Shown here: piece by piece, positions 1 to 11,660 of the stretch
Numbering within the stretch: position 1 is the first letter of the stretch
How the letters are laid out: every line of letters starts with the position of its first letter
Origin: Tetrapyrgos nigripes
Lineage: Eukaryota; Basidiomycota; Agaricomycetes; Agaricales; Campanellaceae
Direction: 5' to 3'
DNA: 64,000 nucleotides
Assembly: GCA_013368315.1 (NCBI GenBank)
Contig: JAACJM010000087.1
Location: forward strand, 186,001-250,000
Position numbers and translations under genes: made by a program
The notes under the pieces: model-generated
What the model was told of the DNA's origin: nothing
The model's input: the letters and a program-made list of their open reading frames with translations, nothing else
Database searches by the model: none

Positions 1-601
1 CAATATACACTGTCCTGGCCCATCTTCCCCCCCCCATGTGCATCGTCTGCATCCGTTGTGAGGTCCTTGGTGTTGTTTCGAGAGACGACATTGGCGTCCT
101 GAGCGTCATCCATACGTACAACGCCCTCCGTTAGTTGGACGTGTGAGAGTTGTGTTCTGAGTGGTGGAGATGGTAGAGGACACAGTAGACATTGCGGTAT
201 TGAGAGTGTGAGTGACTGTTGTTTGACTGGTAGTGATGGATGTTGTTCTGTCGTTCTCCTTTCTGGTGTGGTATCTTTTATAGTCGTTGCCTAGTGTGAC
301 GTAGGTGTCGAGCGAGCGGCCAGCTTGTCGCTCGGAGACGAGTTTGACAGTAAACGCCGTCTATCAGTGTCGTTAAGGGAGGGCGTTATTAACGGGGAAA
401 TGCAATGGATGAATGGTGACGGAATTCTGAGTTCGGTTGCCAGGTGGAGTGGGAAGGAGGACATAGAACACTAGCGATCCATGACAATGTTCCTCCTTTG
501 AGTCGTGCTTTCGCTTGAAGCACATGAGTACTCCGCCATATATCTCCTATGGTGACTCCCAATGAGCACACTGTCGTTCCTGGTCGTATGAGGTTCGTTG
601 G
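1..601 (-). other. Non-coding 3' part of Ty3 copy 1
   Basis: About 600 bases follow the chromodomain stop. No coding frame of interest is seen and no match to the 5' LTR (6493-7057) was found by eye. A run of nine C at 27-35 would read as a polypurine stretch on the element strand and could be the 3' polypurine tract, but nothing to its left in the window begins like the LTR (TGTCC). Confidence 0.4.
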
Positions 602-1922
602 TCAATAAGCGTTCGGATGTTGTTGGTGGAAGGCTTCGATCATATCTTTTAGCTTCGTCAGTCCTGATGCCGGTTCCCATGAATTTTCTGAGTCAGCGTA
701 GTCTAGCCATTTGACAAGGTATTGTACTCCCTGACGGTTCCTTGTTGGTTTTGAATCCAAGATTGCTTCCACATCGTATTCATTGTCTTCGGGAAGTAAT
801 TCAGCTGGTTCCCCCGGGTAGTTTACCCCGTGAGCTTCGGTTTCTTTGTACGGCGATAGAAGTGAAGCATGGAAGACCGGATGAATCCACCAGGTATTTG
901 GTAACTTGAGCCGATAATTGACTTCACCAATAACGTCAGTGATTTTGAATGGGCCATGACGACGATTTGCCAACTTAGCTTTTGGCCTCGTTGTCTTCAG
1001 ATTTTTTCACTCTAGCAACACCTTGTCTCCAACTTTAAATTTTGTTCTCTCGTTCATATGGTCCTTGTTTTGTTCCTTCATCGTTTCCGCCGCTGTCGAT
1101 AGACTTGCTTTTAGTTCTTCCCAGAGTATGTCCAGATTCTGAAGGCGTTCTTCGACTTTCAGCACATGCAAAGTTGGATTGATTGTAGGGAAGAGTTGCG
1201 GTAGATATCCATGGAGTAATTCGAACAGTGATTTTCCAGTTGCTGAATGGACTCGCATATTGTGACAGAACTCGGCATAAGGTAGGTACTTAACCCAATC
1301 ATCTTGGCGGTAGTTACAGAAGGTCTGAAGGTATTGCTCGAGTTCTTGGTTGAACCTTTCTGTCTCGCCATCTGTTTGTGGATGATAAGCTGTACTGAGT
1401 GCTGAGGTGATCCCTAGCTTAGCGTATATCCCCTTCATTACTTGGCTTGCGAATTGAGGCCCACGGTCGGATACCATTTTGTCCCACAAGCCATATTGTC
1501 GCCAAGTGTTATCGAATAGGAGGTCTATTGTCCCATCACTGTCGATATCCTTTCTGCATGGGGAAATGACAACCGTCTTTGTTGTGCGATCGACAGTGAC
1601 ATGAATTGCGTTAAAACCATCACATTCTGGCAGATCCGTGATGAAGTCGGTTGTAATCGTGCTGAAGGGTCGTTCTGGTATTTCGTTCGGGATTAATGGT
1701 ACATGTGCCAGGTGATTATTTGCCTTGGTTAACTGACAAGTAGCGCATCCTTCAACGTAGTCACGAACGAATACTGACATACCAGGCCACCAGAATTCTC
1801 TGCTAACGAGTTCATACGTCTTGAATTGTCCCAGATGTCCCGCGGTAAGGCTGTCATGATGCATTTTCACAATATCCCGTCTGAGCTGTTGGTCATTTGG
1901 GACGTAGATCTTTCCTCAGAAT
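602..1922 (-). pseudogene. Integrase and chromodomain of Ty3 copy 1
   Basis: The frame 1870-1007 begins with the HHCC zinc-binding segment (HHDS...GH, then CATC) and continues into the rve core. The three acidic residues are visible in TTDFITDL, in DRGPQF and in DGETERFNQ. A single TGA at about 1006 separates it from the frame 973-602 in the same reading phase, which ends in a chromodomain (YLVKWLDY then SWEP). Removing that stop gives one integrase-chromodomain protein. Another TGA lies upstream near 1917 (LF-stop-GKI; copy 2 has the same stop). Chromodomains of this type steer integration to marked chromatin in known chromoviruses. Confidence 0.88.
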
Positions 1923-2148
1923 AGGATGATTCCATCTTCATAGTTCCATTCCTGCAAGTTTTTTGCCAATGCGCGCGGTCCGTTGTTAAAAATAGTTTGT
2001 CTAGGCAATCTTTAATTCGTCTTCTCAACTCTGTATCTCCGATTGCGATTACTGTTCCTGGCCTCGTTGCTCAGATTCTGAAGAACTTGGGATCAAGCAA
2101 GACCCTATCTTTGTTGTCATTCTCGACCCCCTCTTTATGGTCTGGTCT

Positions 2149-3520
2149 TCACAAGAGTGGATCACTTCGATTAAGGCTTCCGGGTTTGTGAGTAAGTGTG
2201 AAGTTGAATCTAGTCAGGAACAAGGCCATTCTTGCCTGTCGCCAGCTGAGTTTCTGAGCGGTAGTGAAGTATCTGAGGTTGTTGTGATCGGTTAAGATTT
2301 CGATAGTATGTGGTCCACCTTCGAGGTAGTGTCGCCAGGCTTCCAGTCTGCATATGATTGCCAACAGTTCTTTATCGGGAATGTCGTAGTTTCATTCAGT
2401 TTCAGATAAAGCTTTTGATAGATAAGCTATGGGGTGCCATTTATCGTCCAGTCCTTGTTGTTGCAAGATGCCTCCTGTAGCGTAGTCTGACGCGTCGACT
2501 TCTACTCGGTACAGTTTAGAATGATCGGGCATAAGGAGGACTGGAGAAGACGTGAACGCATCTTTGAGTGCCTGAAAGGCTCTTTCGGTTTCACCTGACC
2601 ATCTCCATGGTTGATCCTTCTTTGTCAGATCGAACAGTGGTCATGCGATTTTTGAGAGATCACATATGAAACGACGATAGAAATTTCCGTATGTCCTTAA
2701 CGTTACGTGGGGTCGGCCATTTGGTTACGCCTTCGACTTTGACTGGGTCCATTGCTAGTGTATTGTGTGAAACAATGAGGCCTAGGAACTCTACCGAATT
2801 GGTTTCGAAAGTGCATTTTTCCGGTTTAGCGTACAAGTCGTTCTCCTGAAGTCATGCGAGTACTTGGTTTACCATGTATCGATGTTCTTCTAGTGATTCC
2901 GTGAATATTAAAATGTCGTCCATGTAAATCACGACTTTTCCGGAGTCGATCAGGTCCTTGAAAAGAGTGTTCATCATCGCTTGGAATGTGGCTGGAGAAT
3001 TCAGAAGACCGAAGAACATCACCGTTGGTTTGAAAAGACCACGGTTGGTCTTAAACGCCGCTTTCCATTCATCTCCTTCCTTTATGCGTATATTGTTATA
3101 TCCCCATCTGAGGTCGATTTTGGAAAATATCTGTGCCCCCTTCAGTTTGTCTACGAGTTCTGATATGAGCAGTAGGGGGTATTCGTTTTTGATAGTCCCT
3201 CTGTTTAACGCACGATAGTCCTGTACTGGACGTAGTTTTCCGTCTTTCTTTTTTACAAAGAAGAAGGGACTTGCCATAGGAGATTTTGACGGCCTTATGT
3301 ATCCCTTTTCTAGGTTCTCTCTGATAAATTCGTCGAGTTCCTTCTGTTCATTTGGAGATAAAGGATACGTTTTGCAGGGGCATGGTTCAAAGTCCGGTTT
3401 TAGTTCGATGGCCTGATCCCATTCGCCGCGTCTTGGTAGTCATTCTGAGGTTTGTTTGTCAAAAACTCGTAGAAATTGATGATATTGCGAAGGAATCTTA
3501 TCTTTAAGAGGTATGTCAGT
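2149..3520 (-). pseudogene. Reverse transcriptase and RNase H of Ty3 copy 1
   Basis: The frame starts near 3520 with a segment resembling QYHQFLRVFDKQTSE and reaches the intact catalytic YMDD at about 2905-2916. RNase H is recognisable from DHSKLYRVEVDAS to ILTDHNN. Interruptions are TGA near 3441 (R position), TGA at 2852, a small deletion with frameshift near 2685, TGA near 2648, TGA near 2391 (W position) and TGA at about 2146, where the ancestral Ser-Arg-Arg has become Leu-stop-Arg. The enzyme would copy element RNA into DNA in cytoplasmic particles; this copy cannot make it whole. Confidence 0.87.
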
Positions 3521-4344
3521 TTGGGCGTTCTGAGCTGCCTCTGCAAGTTCTTGTGCCTAAATCCTGTGCGGATGTTCAGGTTTGGTGTCTCTGGTGTTTC
3601 CCCGTTCAGCATTGTTACCCTTTCCTCATTCCCCAACAGTTCTTCCATCACGTCTCGTTCCCACTGTTCTGGGATTGTATTTCTCCCACAACTGTCTTCA
3701 GTAAAGATCGCCATTTCCTCCGAACTTCGATGGAAGGATCGAATAGGAATCCGACGGCATTGCCCTGCAATTTTTGATTGAGCAACTGGTTTGAATCGTC
3801 CAATTGGTTCCAACCATCTGACTTGGTAATCTTTATGGTGGGTCCGTGGGTCGGCGACCACTGGTTTCAAAGATTTTGTTTTAGTTTTTAAATGGAGAAT
3901 GGGGGGGTTTGCTATGATACACGTTTCCAGGCATCTGATCATATCTATTCGTGAGAATGACCAATCTATTTCTGGGTTATGTTCTTCCAACCAGTCGGTA
4001 CCGAGGATTATATTGTGATCCCTGATGTCTGTTACGTAGAATTCGGCCTTTTCCTCGTGATATGCTTTGTTGTCTTGGGAGTAGATATGTAGATTCTGCG
4101 TGGTATATTGTCGTACCCATCCCATAGTGTTCTCGGAACCATCAACGTTTCGTACTGGGAACGGGTTTTTGATAGGAAGGAGGGTGAGTTGATTTTCTTG
4201 TGCAAACCGGCTATTGATAATTATGCCTTCTGCACCGCTGTCTCTTAGGGTGTTTGCGTCGATTTTTCTGCCAGTAACTTTGCCAATTAATTCAGTTTTG
4301 AGCGTGATTGATGGTACCTGCCGGTTACGAGTGATTGCCAACAT
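3400..4344 (-). pseudogene. Retropepsin-like protease region of Ty3 copy 1
   Basis: The open frame carries DSGAEG near residues 37-42, the catalytic aspartate motif of retropepsin-like proteases, followed by a second conserved segment NIILGTDWLEEHNP. The C-terminal part runs out of phase with the RT frame, so a frameshift lies between about 3500 and 3600. The protease matures Gag and Pol in related elements. The start codon given is only the first Met-like codon in the frame; in the element the protease is probably made as part of a Gag-Pol product. Confidence 0.75.
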
Positions 4345-4460
4345 TCTCAGTTCTGAAGGAAAGATTCACTCACTGGAGGGGTATAACACACTATATCGAT
4401 TGCTTTTTAACTGTCTGGTGTACTGTTCAACTCCTACTGACAACGTAGCAGAGGAGTGAT

Positions 4461-5984
4461 TCAAAAATCCAATTTGGACATAATGTCCTTTAAATAGATG
4501 GTCGCTTGTTCCTTTTCTTCCCCTTCTAATCCTTTAACCTTGTTAACCATGTCAGAAATATCCTTGATCATGTCTCGAGATGAAGATGTCTGAGCTACCG
4601 TTACTGGTGGTGGAGATGCGATTTCGGCTGTTCGAACAGCACGAGGAGAGAAAGTTCGGGAAGCATTTTGAGATGATGGTTTTGGAAATGTTGGACACTC
4701 ATTGCTCATATGTCCAGTTTGTCTACATGCGAAGCATGCTCCTAGTTTTCGGAGTCGGTCTCTTTCATCAGGTGTCAGCTTGGGTAATGGAGTGAAGGAC
4801 AAGTTAGCACCTGGTCCCATATTCATAAGCGCATTGACGCTTGCTACCGTTCTTCCCTGAGATGGACCTGGGTTACTCCTCGACGTTGAAGGAGTTTTCC
4901 AGCGTCCTTGTCTTTCCCGTTCCTTCAACCATTCTAAATGAAGCTCTACAGCTCTTTCCTTGTATTCCTCAAAGTCATCCCATTTTGGATATGTTCTTCC
5001 GACCGCCTCTCGGAGTTTAGGTGGTAACCCATCCTGATAGAATTCCAACAGCGCTGTCTCTCCAAAGTCAGATTCTTCTCTGTATGTATCGAAGATGCTG
5101 TTGTAGCTGCTAATATCCGTCCCCTTCATTCTAGCAAACTTGATCTTCGTCCTCGCCACGTCGTCCGAGGCAAGAGCTCTGAAGTCCCTTTTGAACCTAT
5201 CACGTATCTGTTTCAGAGTCATCCATCTATGTTTCTCTGGCATCTTCTCCAATTCTTCGTCTTCTTCGTCTTCATCTCGTTCGGTTAATCGTTGTGTTGC
5301 CCAATCTCCTCCTTTTTCTCCCATGAAGAACGATAGGAATAACGAGACCCGACTTTCTTCAGTAGGGTACTTGCTTTTATTCATGCGCAGATAGTTGTTA
5401 AACAAGGCCAGCCATCGTTTTGCCTCGCTGTGTTCCCCATTGAAGGCATCAGGTTTTCTTCCTTGTTCGGAAGTACCATTCGACCCGATAGGAGGTGTAT
5501 CAGCCATGATTGAGTCGTTTGGATCTGACGGATTTGGGGAAGGGGGTGTAGGAGGACGACGAGGGGCTACAGATGGTCCTTCAGCAGACAGAATGGTGGG
5601 AGAAGAAGGGGGTGAAGTGGGGTTGTCTGGTTCTGGTGGATTATTGGAAGGTGTTTCTGGTGCTGGGTTAGATTCGGAAGGCGGTTTAGGAGATGTAGAG
5701 GTTCCTTGTTCTGGTTCGATTTCGGGACTAGTTTTTGGATGTGCTTTTCGGATTGCAAGTTCTTGGAGTTGGGTTACGACGTGTAGCCCACTTGGGATTT
5801 CCTCGGCAGTAAGTCGCTGAGTGTTGTATCTATTTAAACATGGTTGTACGGTGCAAGGAACCCAGGGGTCGTTACTGTCTTCGATGAAGTAGGCGGCGTC
5901 TCGGATTGATAAGGGATGGAATACGTGTGGTCAGTCGGCACAGTGGAGGTTCGGGTCTGCAGATGCGGATCGTCGACTTGTCAT
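4461..5984 (-). pseudogene. Gag of Ty3 copy 1, one in-frame stop
   Basis: I place the start at ATG 5984, because the same N-terminal order (SADP...C-A-x, PHVFHP, DAAYF, VPC, CLNRY) is present in copy 2 after ATG 21226. The frame of 508 codons has a single TGA at 5931-5933 (codon 18). A Pro/Ser-rich stretch follows at about residues 60-150, then the capsid-like region (LFNNYLRMNK, ALLEFYQDGLP) and a CCHC zinc knuckle CFACRQTGHMSNEC near the C-terminus. A shorter, uninterrupted product could start at Met 5507. Confidence 0.85.
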
Positions 5985-5998
5985 ATACTAGTTCTTCT

Positions 5999-6454
5999 TC
6001 AAGCTAGGTAGTTGGGTCCTAGAATAAAGGAGGATGGCAGTCCGTAGTCGGGGAATGATGATGGAGAGTAGTCGACGTGTTCTCTAAAGAATAGAGGTCC
6101 CCTAATCTGAACCACGGTTTCTCCTGTATCAAAGTCCTCTTTCACTGTTATGTATGAGAATGTCAAGAGGACTACATCACCTGAGATAAGTTTCCACACC
6201 CAACGTCTTGTGCAGATGAAGTGACGGTCGAAACTCCAAGGATTCGCTCGTATGTTTCTTCCGTGGGAGACCCAGTATTCGGTGTGTAAGATGTCGAGAG
6301 GAAGGGGAAATGGAACCCGTTCGTAGTCGGAAGGGGTTATGGAGGGTTCGAAACGAATTTGGGAAAATGGGGTAGACAGAGTGACTGGTTTAGGAGGAGT
6401 GGAAGATGGTTTTTTTTGAGAAAGAATAATAGACGAGGTAGTCAGGAGAAAGAC
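5999..6454 (-). other. Conserved pre-gag open reading frame of the Ty3 family
   Basis: An open frame of 151 codons lies between the 5' LTR and gag, ending 14 bases before the gag ATG and in another phase. It has no ATG. The frame is conserved in protein sequence in Ty3 copy 2 (about 20894-21190): shared segments include IRANPWS, WVWKLI-GDV and GPLFF, although the DNA has diverged. I know no function and recognise no domain. It could be an exon spliced to a start in the LTR leader, an N-terminal Gag extension made by frameshifting, or a captured sequence. Confidence 0.6.
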
Positions 6455-6492
6455 TCAATTTAGTGAGGTGGGTGTATGGGAGTTCGTTCAAG

Positions 6493-7057
6493 TGTCAAGG
6501 TTGTCGATACACTCAATAGCCACCCAAGTCACACAATACAAGAAAACCGGTTACAAGGAAATAGATTGATAGAGAGAGAGAGAGAGATGAAGTAGTAAGC
6601 AGACTAGGCTCTACACTGCGTAGTAATAGTACGGAGCAGAGACGAAGTGAACAAACTAAGGAATAGGTTACAAGGATAGTGGGTATATAAGTAATGTGTG
6701 AACAGATGGGAAGAAATAGGTAATAATAAAACGGTGCCATGTGGAGATGTCAAAGATGAGAGAATAGTAAGTCAAATATGGATAGATGAAGGTACTGGAT
6801 CACAAAGAATGATTGACAGTGGGAATGTCCGTGGAGATAGAAAGCGGAGGAGATAAGTATGTGAGTCATAGATCTGGGAAGATGGTAACTATAGACGATG
6901 ATGGGAAATAGTTGATGTTTATGGAGTTAAAGGTAGATAGAGTGGAAAATGGGTAGTAAAGGAAAAAGAATAGAAAGGAAGTGAATAGGCAGGGAGCGAT
7001 TCATGACAAGGAATACAAGGAAATTTTCAAAGAACTATATCTATATAGAATTGGACA
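6493..7057 (-). repeat. 5' LTR of Ty3 copy 1 (565 bp)
   Basis: On the element strand it starts TGTCCAATTC and ends ACCTTGACA, a TGTC/GACA inverted end pair. The 3' half matches 20440-20719 and 26003-26204, the LTRs of copy 2. A GA-dinucleotide run (about 6571-6587) lies inside. The base after the LTR starts CTTGAACGAACT on the element strand, identical in copy 2, so this is the conserved primer region. Confidence 0.8.
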
Positions 7058-7149
7058 ACCCCTGGGAAAGTGTTGAAAATATGAGCTAAGCGAAAATTTA
7101 AACTCCGCTTTGCCACCCGCTCAACGTGCTCAACGCTGTCACCCTAGTC

Positions 7150-7600
7150 TAGTTTACTTTTGTGAAACGGGGCCGCGCCAGAGCTTGTTCCATAACCTAA
7201 TGATGCTCCCACGATTTTGGTCAGTCATTAGACTGTAGAATGCACCTCTCAATATGCTGTAGAGCTGGTAGATAGCATTGTAAATCTGTTATCTTCATCG
7301 TATGAGAAAAATTGAAGAAAATTTTGCCATAGAGAGGCTCATTTGTGCCGACGGTTACGCTTACATGTAATTGCCGGATAAGTGCCGGGTAGTGCCGGGT
7401 AGTGCTGCTTGGTGCTTTCAGCACCTAAACCTCAAGACTTCGGCCACACCTCGCTTCCAAAATTTCCAATGTACTAGCTATCAGTCTCCTACTATCATCT
7501 ATCTAGTTTAAAGCACTAATAGTAGAGCAATAATATTCAGATTTGTGGAAAGAGACTGCAGGAAATATCTAGCTTATCTCAGCCAAATCCTGGTGTGGCT
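7150..7600 (-). repeat. Dispersed repeat, copy in minus orientation
   Basis: Segments recur in reverse complement elsewhere: 7310-7600 matches 11385-11660, 7210-7330 matches about 14275-14400, and 7160-7230 matches 17115-17180. Together they outline one dispersed, degenerate repeat family of several hundred bases. No transposase is seen. Confidence 0.6.
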
Positions 7601-7690
7601 CATCCCTATAACAAATAACCAGACTACATACACATGACTATCTGTGTGTCGTCAGTCTGGTTCAACAAGACTACTGCCACCCTGCCTTTT
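7575..7690. repeat. Left arm of a 2.5-kb inverted repeat pair
   Basis: This segment is the reverse complement of about 10040-10145, including the motif CCAGACTACATACAC. Each arm itself contains a short stem CCAGACT...AGTCTGG. The 2.35 kb between the arms has no transposase, so this could be a long non-autonomous element or two independent insertions. Confidence 0.55.
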
Positions 7691-8676
7691 CTTTCTTCTG
7701 TATCCCCCGCTTTCTGTACCTGCCGTATTACCTCTTGCCCCCATATATAAAGTCTTTACCTGGCTCTTTTTGAGTGGTTTTGTGAGGGCATGACTAAGCA
7801 AAAAAATCATAATCTAAGCAGTATTCTGACAGAACCAACTGCTCAACAGTGGCTGCACATACTTGACAATTAAGCCCCTGTCTGCATCTGTTTTTGCAGC
7901 ATATATGCTACATACATGTAGGTCAATGAATATAACAAAAAGGTCCCTGTAAAATATATGAAGCTTTAAATACAAAAAAGCCTTAGATTCTGCCATGCTG
8001 AGGACAACTATTAGTGAATTGTACTTTCCTCAGGTGTATGCAAGAGAAGGAGAACAAGGAAGGGTATCTAGAAGTTTGTGAAGGTGAACTAATAATGAGG
8101 GGAAAAGATTTAGAGGTGTAAGTGAAAGGTTGTGGGTGACTGATAGTATCCTTGCACATCCTCAATGGTGTGATAAAAATGTAAAATACTCATCTGGCAG
8201 AGGTAGTATAATCTCAGTAAGACTGGCTTGGCTTTTGCACACAACATCAACAATAATGTACAGAAATTTTCAAATTTCAACTACTGCAGTATTTTGACCA
8301 TATGTCAGAACTGAGCTGAAGGCGTTTAGGTGAGGTGACGATGACACTAGGGAACAAGTAAAATAAGGCAAGCTCTGTATGATAAGACTAGATGAGTATC
8401 CTACTCTATATATACTACTTTACAAATAATGTCCGTGTTTCCAGAGTAATTAATTGAATAGATATCAGTAAGATAAATTAAGGTCCTATGATGATACACT
8501 CGCAATATAAGGGGATCCACAGACAACTATGGAGTGATAAATGACCCAGCTTGGAAGAAGTCAATCTCATTAGGGGAAAGTGGGTAGCAGCAATTGGGGA
8601 GATAAAGAAGGATTGAGAATCCTTCTAAGGGTTTTTGGAACAAGGAATGAGAGGTTCATGACACTGTAGGTTCATC

Positions 8677-8805
8677 TAATTGCTGTGCCTTCAGCGCAAG
8701 TCTCTTAGTGGGTTAGAGCAAATAAGAATAATAGGCATACGCAGTGACCTCAAAATGAGGCTGCCCAAAAAGAGAATGACATCAGGATGAAGAGAACAGC
8801 TAACA
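8677..8805 (+). repeat. Direct repeat, copy 1 (second copy 9261-9388)
   Basis: About 128 bases, starting AATTGCTG and containing TTAGTGGGTTAGAGCAAATA, are repeated 584 bases downstream with scattered substitutions, mostly transitions. It may be the terminal repeats of a small element or a local duplication. Confidence 0.6.
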
Positions 8806-10039
8806 CTAAGACAATGAAAACCGAAGTACTACAAAGGGCTGCAGTAGGGAGACATGAAAAACGTGGATAAAAACCTCATCAGGAAAAGTTGCCACCACTG
8901 GGAAAAGAAAATATATATACTGAGGGTGGGATGGGTGGGTGAACGAAAAAGGAATCTTGAGGGAGCAGTAGCAAACAAGAGATTTGAATGAGGAGTAACT
9001 AGAAGGATTAAAGTATAAATATGCTTGTCCATATGAAATAGGGGGATGAAACATGTAGGCAACTGTGGAAACTTATTTAGAGAGGGGACACTCAATACAG
9101 GATTGAGGGGAAGCTCATTAGAGAGAGATGGAAACTCGTGGGAGAGGGAACTCATAAGGAGAACGAGGGGCAAAGATAAGGCAGGAACAAAGGATAAGGC
9201 CAGACGAGACTCTGAGAAGATCTCGCAATTACACTACATTAAACAAACTTTAACCACGACTAATTGCTGCACCTTCAGCACAAGTCTCTTAGTGGGTTAG
9301 AGCAAATAAGAATAATTGGCATACACAGCAACCTCAAAATGAGGCTGCCCGAAAAGAGAATAACATTAGGATGAAGAGAGCGGCTATGGAGCTAAGGAGA
9401 AGGGAATGGGAAGGGAGGGAGAAAGAGAAGAATAAGGAAAAAGAATTTAAATTTAAATTTAGAAAAGAAAAAATTAGAGCATTGTAAATGAGAGAAGAAG
9501 GGGGAGTCATCCAACGCCCTGAAACAGTGACAATTGGGAAAAATAATCTTTAATGAAATAATCTTTAATGGTCGACCAAAAATAAGGGAGTGAAGAAGGA
9601 CAGGGTTTCTATGGATGTAGATCTCAAACGCATGAGAGGCCCAACATCTGGCTGCTTGGATGAGATGTGGTGGGACTCCTGCTTCTGCCATAGAAGTTGC
9701 ACCACTTGACCATAGCTATATTGACATTGGGTAGGATACTCTTCAATCTCTTGATAACCAATCACGGGTAGGAACTTTCCCATTGGCTTTAATCCAAAGC
9801 TCTGGGCAGAGTGGAAAGTTATGGTCACGAGATTCGAGGTAGGAAAGGATTTGTGGAGAAGGATTTGTGGAACGAGAGGTGGATTGGATGATGATGAGGT
9901 TGCCTTTAAAGAATTGATTGGCCTTATGGCCTGGGAGGAAGAACGAGAATTGGGATGGATCGGACACATCAACAGAATGATGCATGACAGTCTTGCAATG
10001 ATTGATGGAGTCTACAATTTGGATTGCAGAATGTATAGG

Positions 10040-10145
10040 GCACCGTGCCCTAGTCTTGTTGAACCAGACTGATGATACACAGATAGTTATGTGTATGTAG
10101 TCTGGTTATTTGTCATAGGGACAAGCCACACCGGGCCACCAGTTT
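10040..10145. repeat. Right arm of the inverted repeat pair
   Basis: Reverse complement of 7575-7690, with a few transitions between the arms. Confidence 0.55.
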
Positions 10146-10147
10146 TT

Positions 10148-10210
10148 CAAGCTAACACTCAAGCTAACACTCAAGCTAACACTCAAGCTAACACTCAAGC
10201 TCACAGTCAA
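10148..10210 (+). repeat. Minisatellite block 1 (AAGCTAACACTC)
   Basis: Five tandem copies of the 12-mer CAAGCTAACACT. The same unit makes larger blocks at 10680-10896 and 11290-11345. Confidence 0.85.
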
Positions 10211-10679
10211 GCTATCACTTCAGGCACCCATATCTAGGTACCTAGTTAAAGTGGATGGGTCCCATTAATCAACCTGCCTAGGAGGCCTTAGTAACCAGGG
10301 GCCTATACACACTCTATCAAAATGTTCCCTGGGACTCCCCAGTGTCAAGACCAAGACTCACTGTCACCATTTGGCACCATGCCAAGCCTTGCCATTTCAT
10401 CATATTTTTTTTATTCATCATGCCAGTTGCCATTGGCAACACATAACTGTCTTTATCTCATTGTTCTCTTTAGTCTAGTTGCCATGTAGGCATGTAGGTT
10501 GATCCACCTGAAGTTTGGATCCTTGTGTGAGTAGTGTCACTCACACAGTTTAGACACTTCTGGCTCAAGGGTGGGTAGCACCCAGACACCTAGCCACCTT
10601 TTGGGACCTCCTGGGACTTACTTATTTCTCCTACACTGGGAGTCCCCAATATCTACTCCTTCAAGTTAATGCAAAGCTA

Positions 10680-10896
10680 CACTCAAGCCCACTCACACTC
10701 AAGCTAACTCAAGCTAACACTCAAGCTCACTCAAGCTAACACTCAAGCTAACTCAAGCTAACACTCAAGCTCACTCAAGCTCACTCAAGCTAACACTCAA
10801 GCTCACTCAAGCTCACTCAAGCTAACACTCAAGCTCACTCAAGCTCACTCAAGCTAACTCAAGCTAACACTCAAGCCAACTCAAGCTCACTCAAGG
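10680..10896 (+). repeat. Minisatellite block 2 (AAGCTAACACTC / AAGCTCACTC)
   Basis: A long run of mixed 8-, 10- and 12-base units built on CTCAAGCT with AACA, CA or A inserts. The irregular order of unit variants suggests slippage and unequal exchange. Confidence 0.85.
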
Positions 10897-11289
10897 ACTC
10901 AATAGAGGATAAGTGTTGTTTATGCCATTTAATGCAAGTATCTTTTTATAAAATGAAGGCTGGGATAAGCACAGCCACACACAAAATGCAAGTGCAAGCC
11001 ATTTAAGGTAAGTATCTTGTTATGAAATGAATTGTAGTGAAGAGTTGGGCAGACTAGGATAAGATGGAAGTCAAATGAGCCATTTAATGTTATGAAATGA
11101 AGTGTAAAGTTGGGTAGGCTGGGATAAGCACAGCTGCACCCAAAATGGAAGTTAAATGTAAGTATCTTGTGAAGTTGGACAGGCTAGGATAACCACAGCC
11201 ACAATGAAAGTCAAGTATCTTGTTCAAATCTTGTTATGAAATGAAGTGTAGTGAAGTTGTATGATAAGCACAGCCATACCCAAAATGGA

Positions 11290-11346
11290 AGTCAAGCTCA
11301 CACTGAAGCTCACTCAAGCTAACACTCAAGCTAACTCAAGCTCACT
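11290..11346 (+). repeat. Minisatellite block 3
   Basis: Short block of the same CTCAAGCTAACA units, ending just before a dispersed repeat copy at about 11385. Confidence 0.8.
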
Positions 11347-11384
11347 GAGACTTGAGTAGCTTGACTGTTAGCTTGAAAAACCAG

Positions 11385-11660
11385 GTGCCCAGCCACACCA
11401 GGATTTGCTGAGGTAAGCTAGATATTTCCCGTGGTCTCTTTCCACAAATCTGAATATTATTGCTTGGAGACTGATAGCTAGTACATTGGAAATTTTGGAA
11501 GCGAGGTGTGGCTGAAGTCTTGAGGTCTAAGTGCTGAAAGTGCCAAGTGGCACTACCTGGCATTTATCTGACAACTACATGTAAGTGTAACCAGTCAGCA
11601 CAAATGAGCCTCTCTCATCAGGAAAAATGAAAAATCTACATACTTCAACATAGACTACAT
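11385..11660 (+). repeat. Dispersed repeat, copy in plus orientation
   Basis: Reverse complement of 7310-7600, sharing for example TGGAAATTTTGGAAGCGAGG. No coding content is recognised. Confidence 0.6.

Larger units (their letters stand above)
1..7057 (-). mobile_element. Ty3/gypsy chromovirus retrotransposon, copy 1 (left end outside window)
   Basis: Read on the minus strand the order is 5' LTR, pre-gag open frame, gag with CCHC knuckle, aspartic protease, RT, RNase H, integrase, chromodomain. This is the Ty3/gypsy chromovirus order. The outer end of the 5' LTR is placed at 7057 because the LTR then runs from TGTC to GACA. No matching 3' LTR is visible in 1-600, so the element either continues to the left or lost that LTR. 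Every interruption I could place is a TGA, plus small frameshifts, so the copy is not autonomous but is much less decayed than copy 2 at 20219-26204. Confidence 0.9.

Noticed and set aside
1..400. 3' LTR of Ty3 copy 1
   Set aside because: No segment matches the 5' LTR at 6493-7057, so the LTR is either outside the window or lost.
3476..3781. Plus-strand frames opposite the Ty3 pol and gag regions
   Set aside because: They are shadows of the minus-strand coding frames, which carry the recognisable domains.
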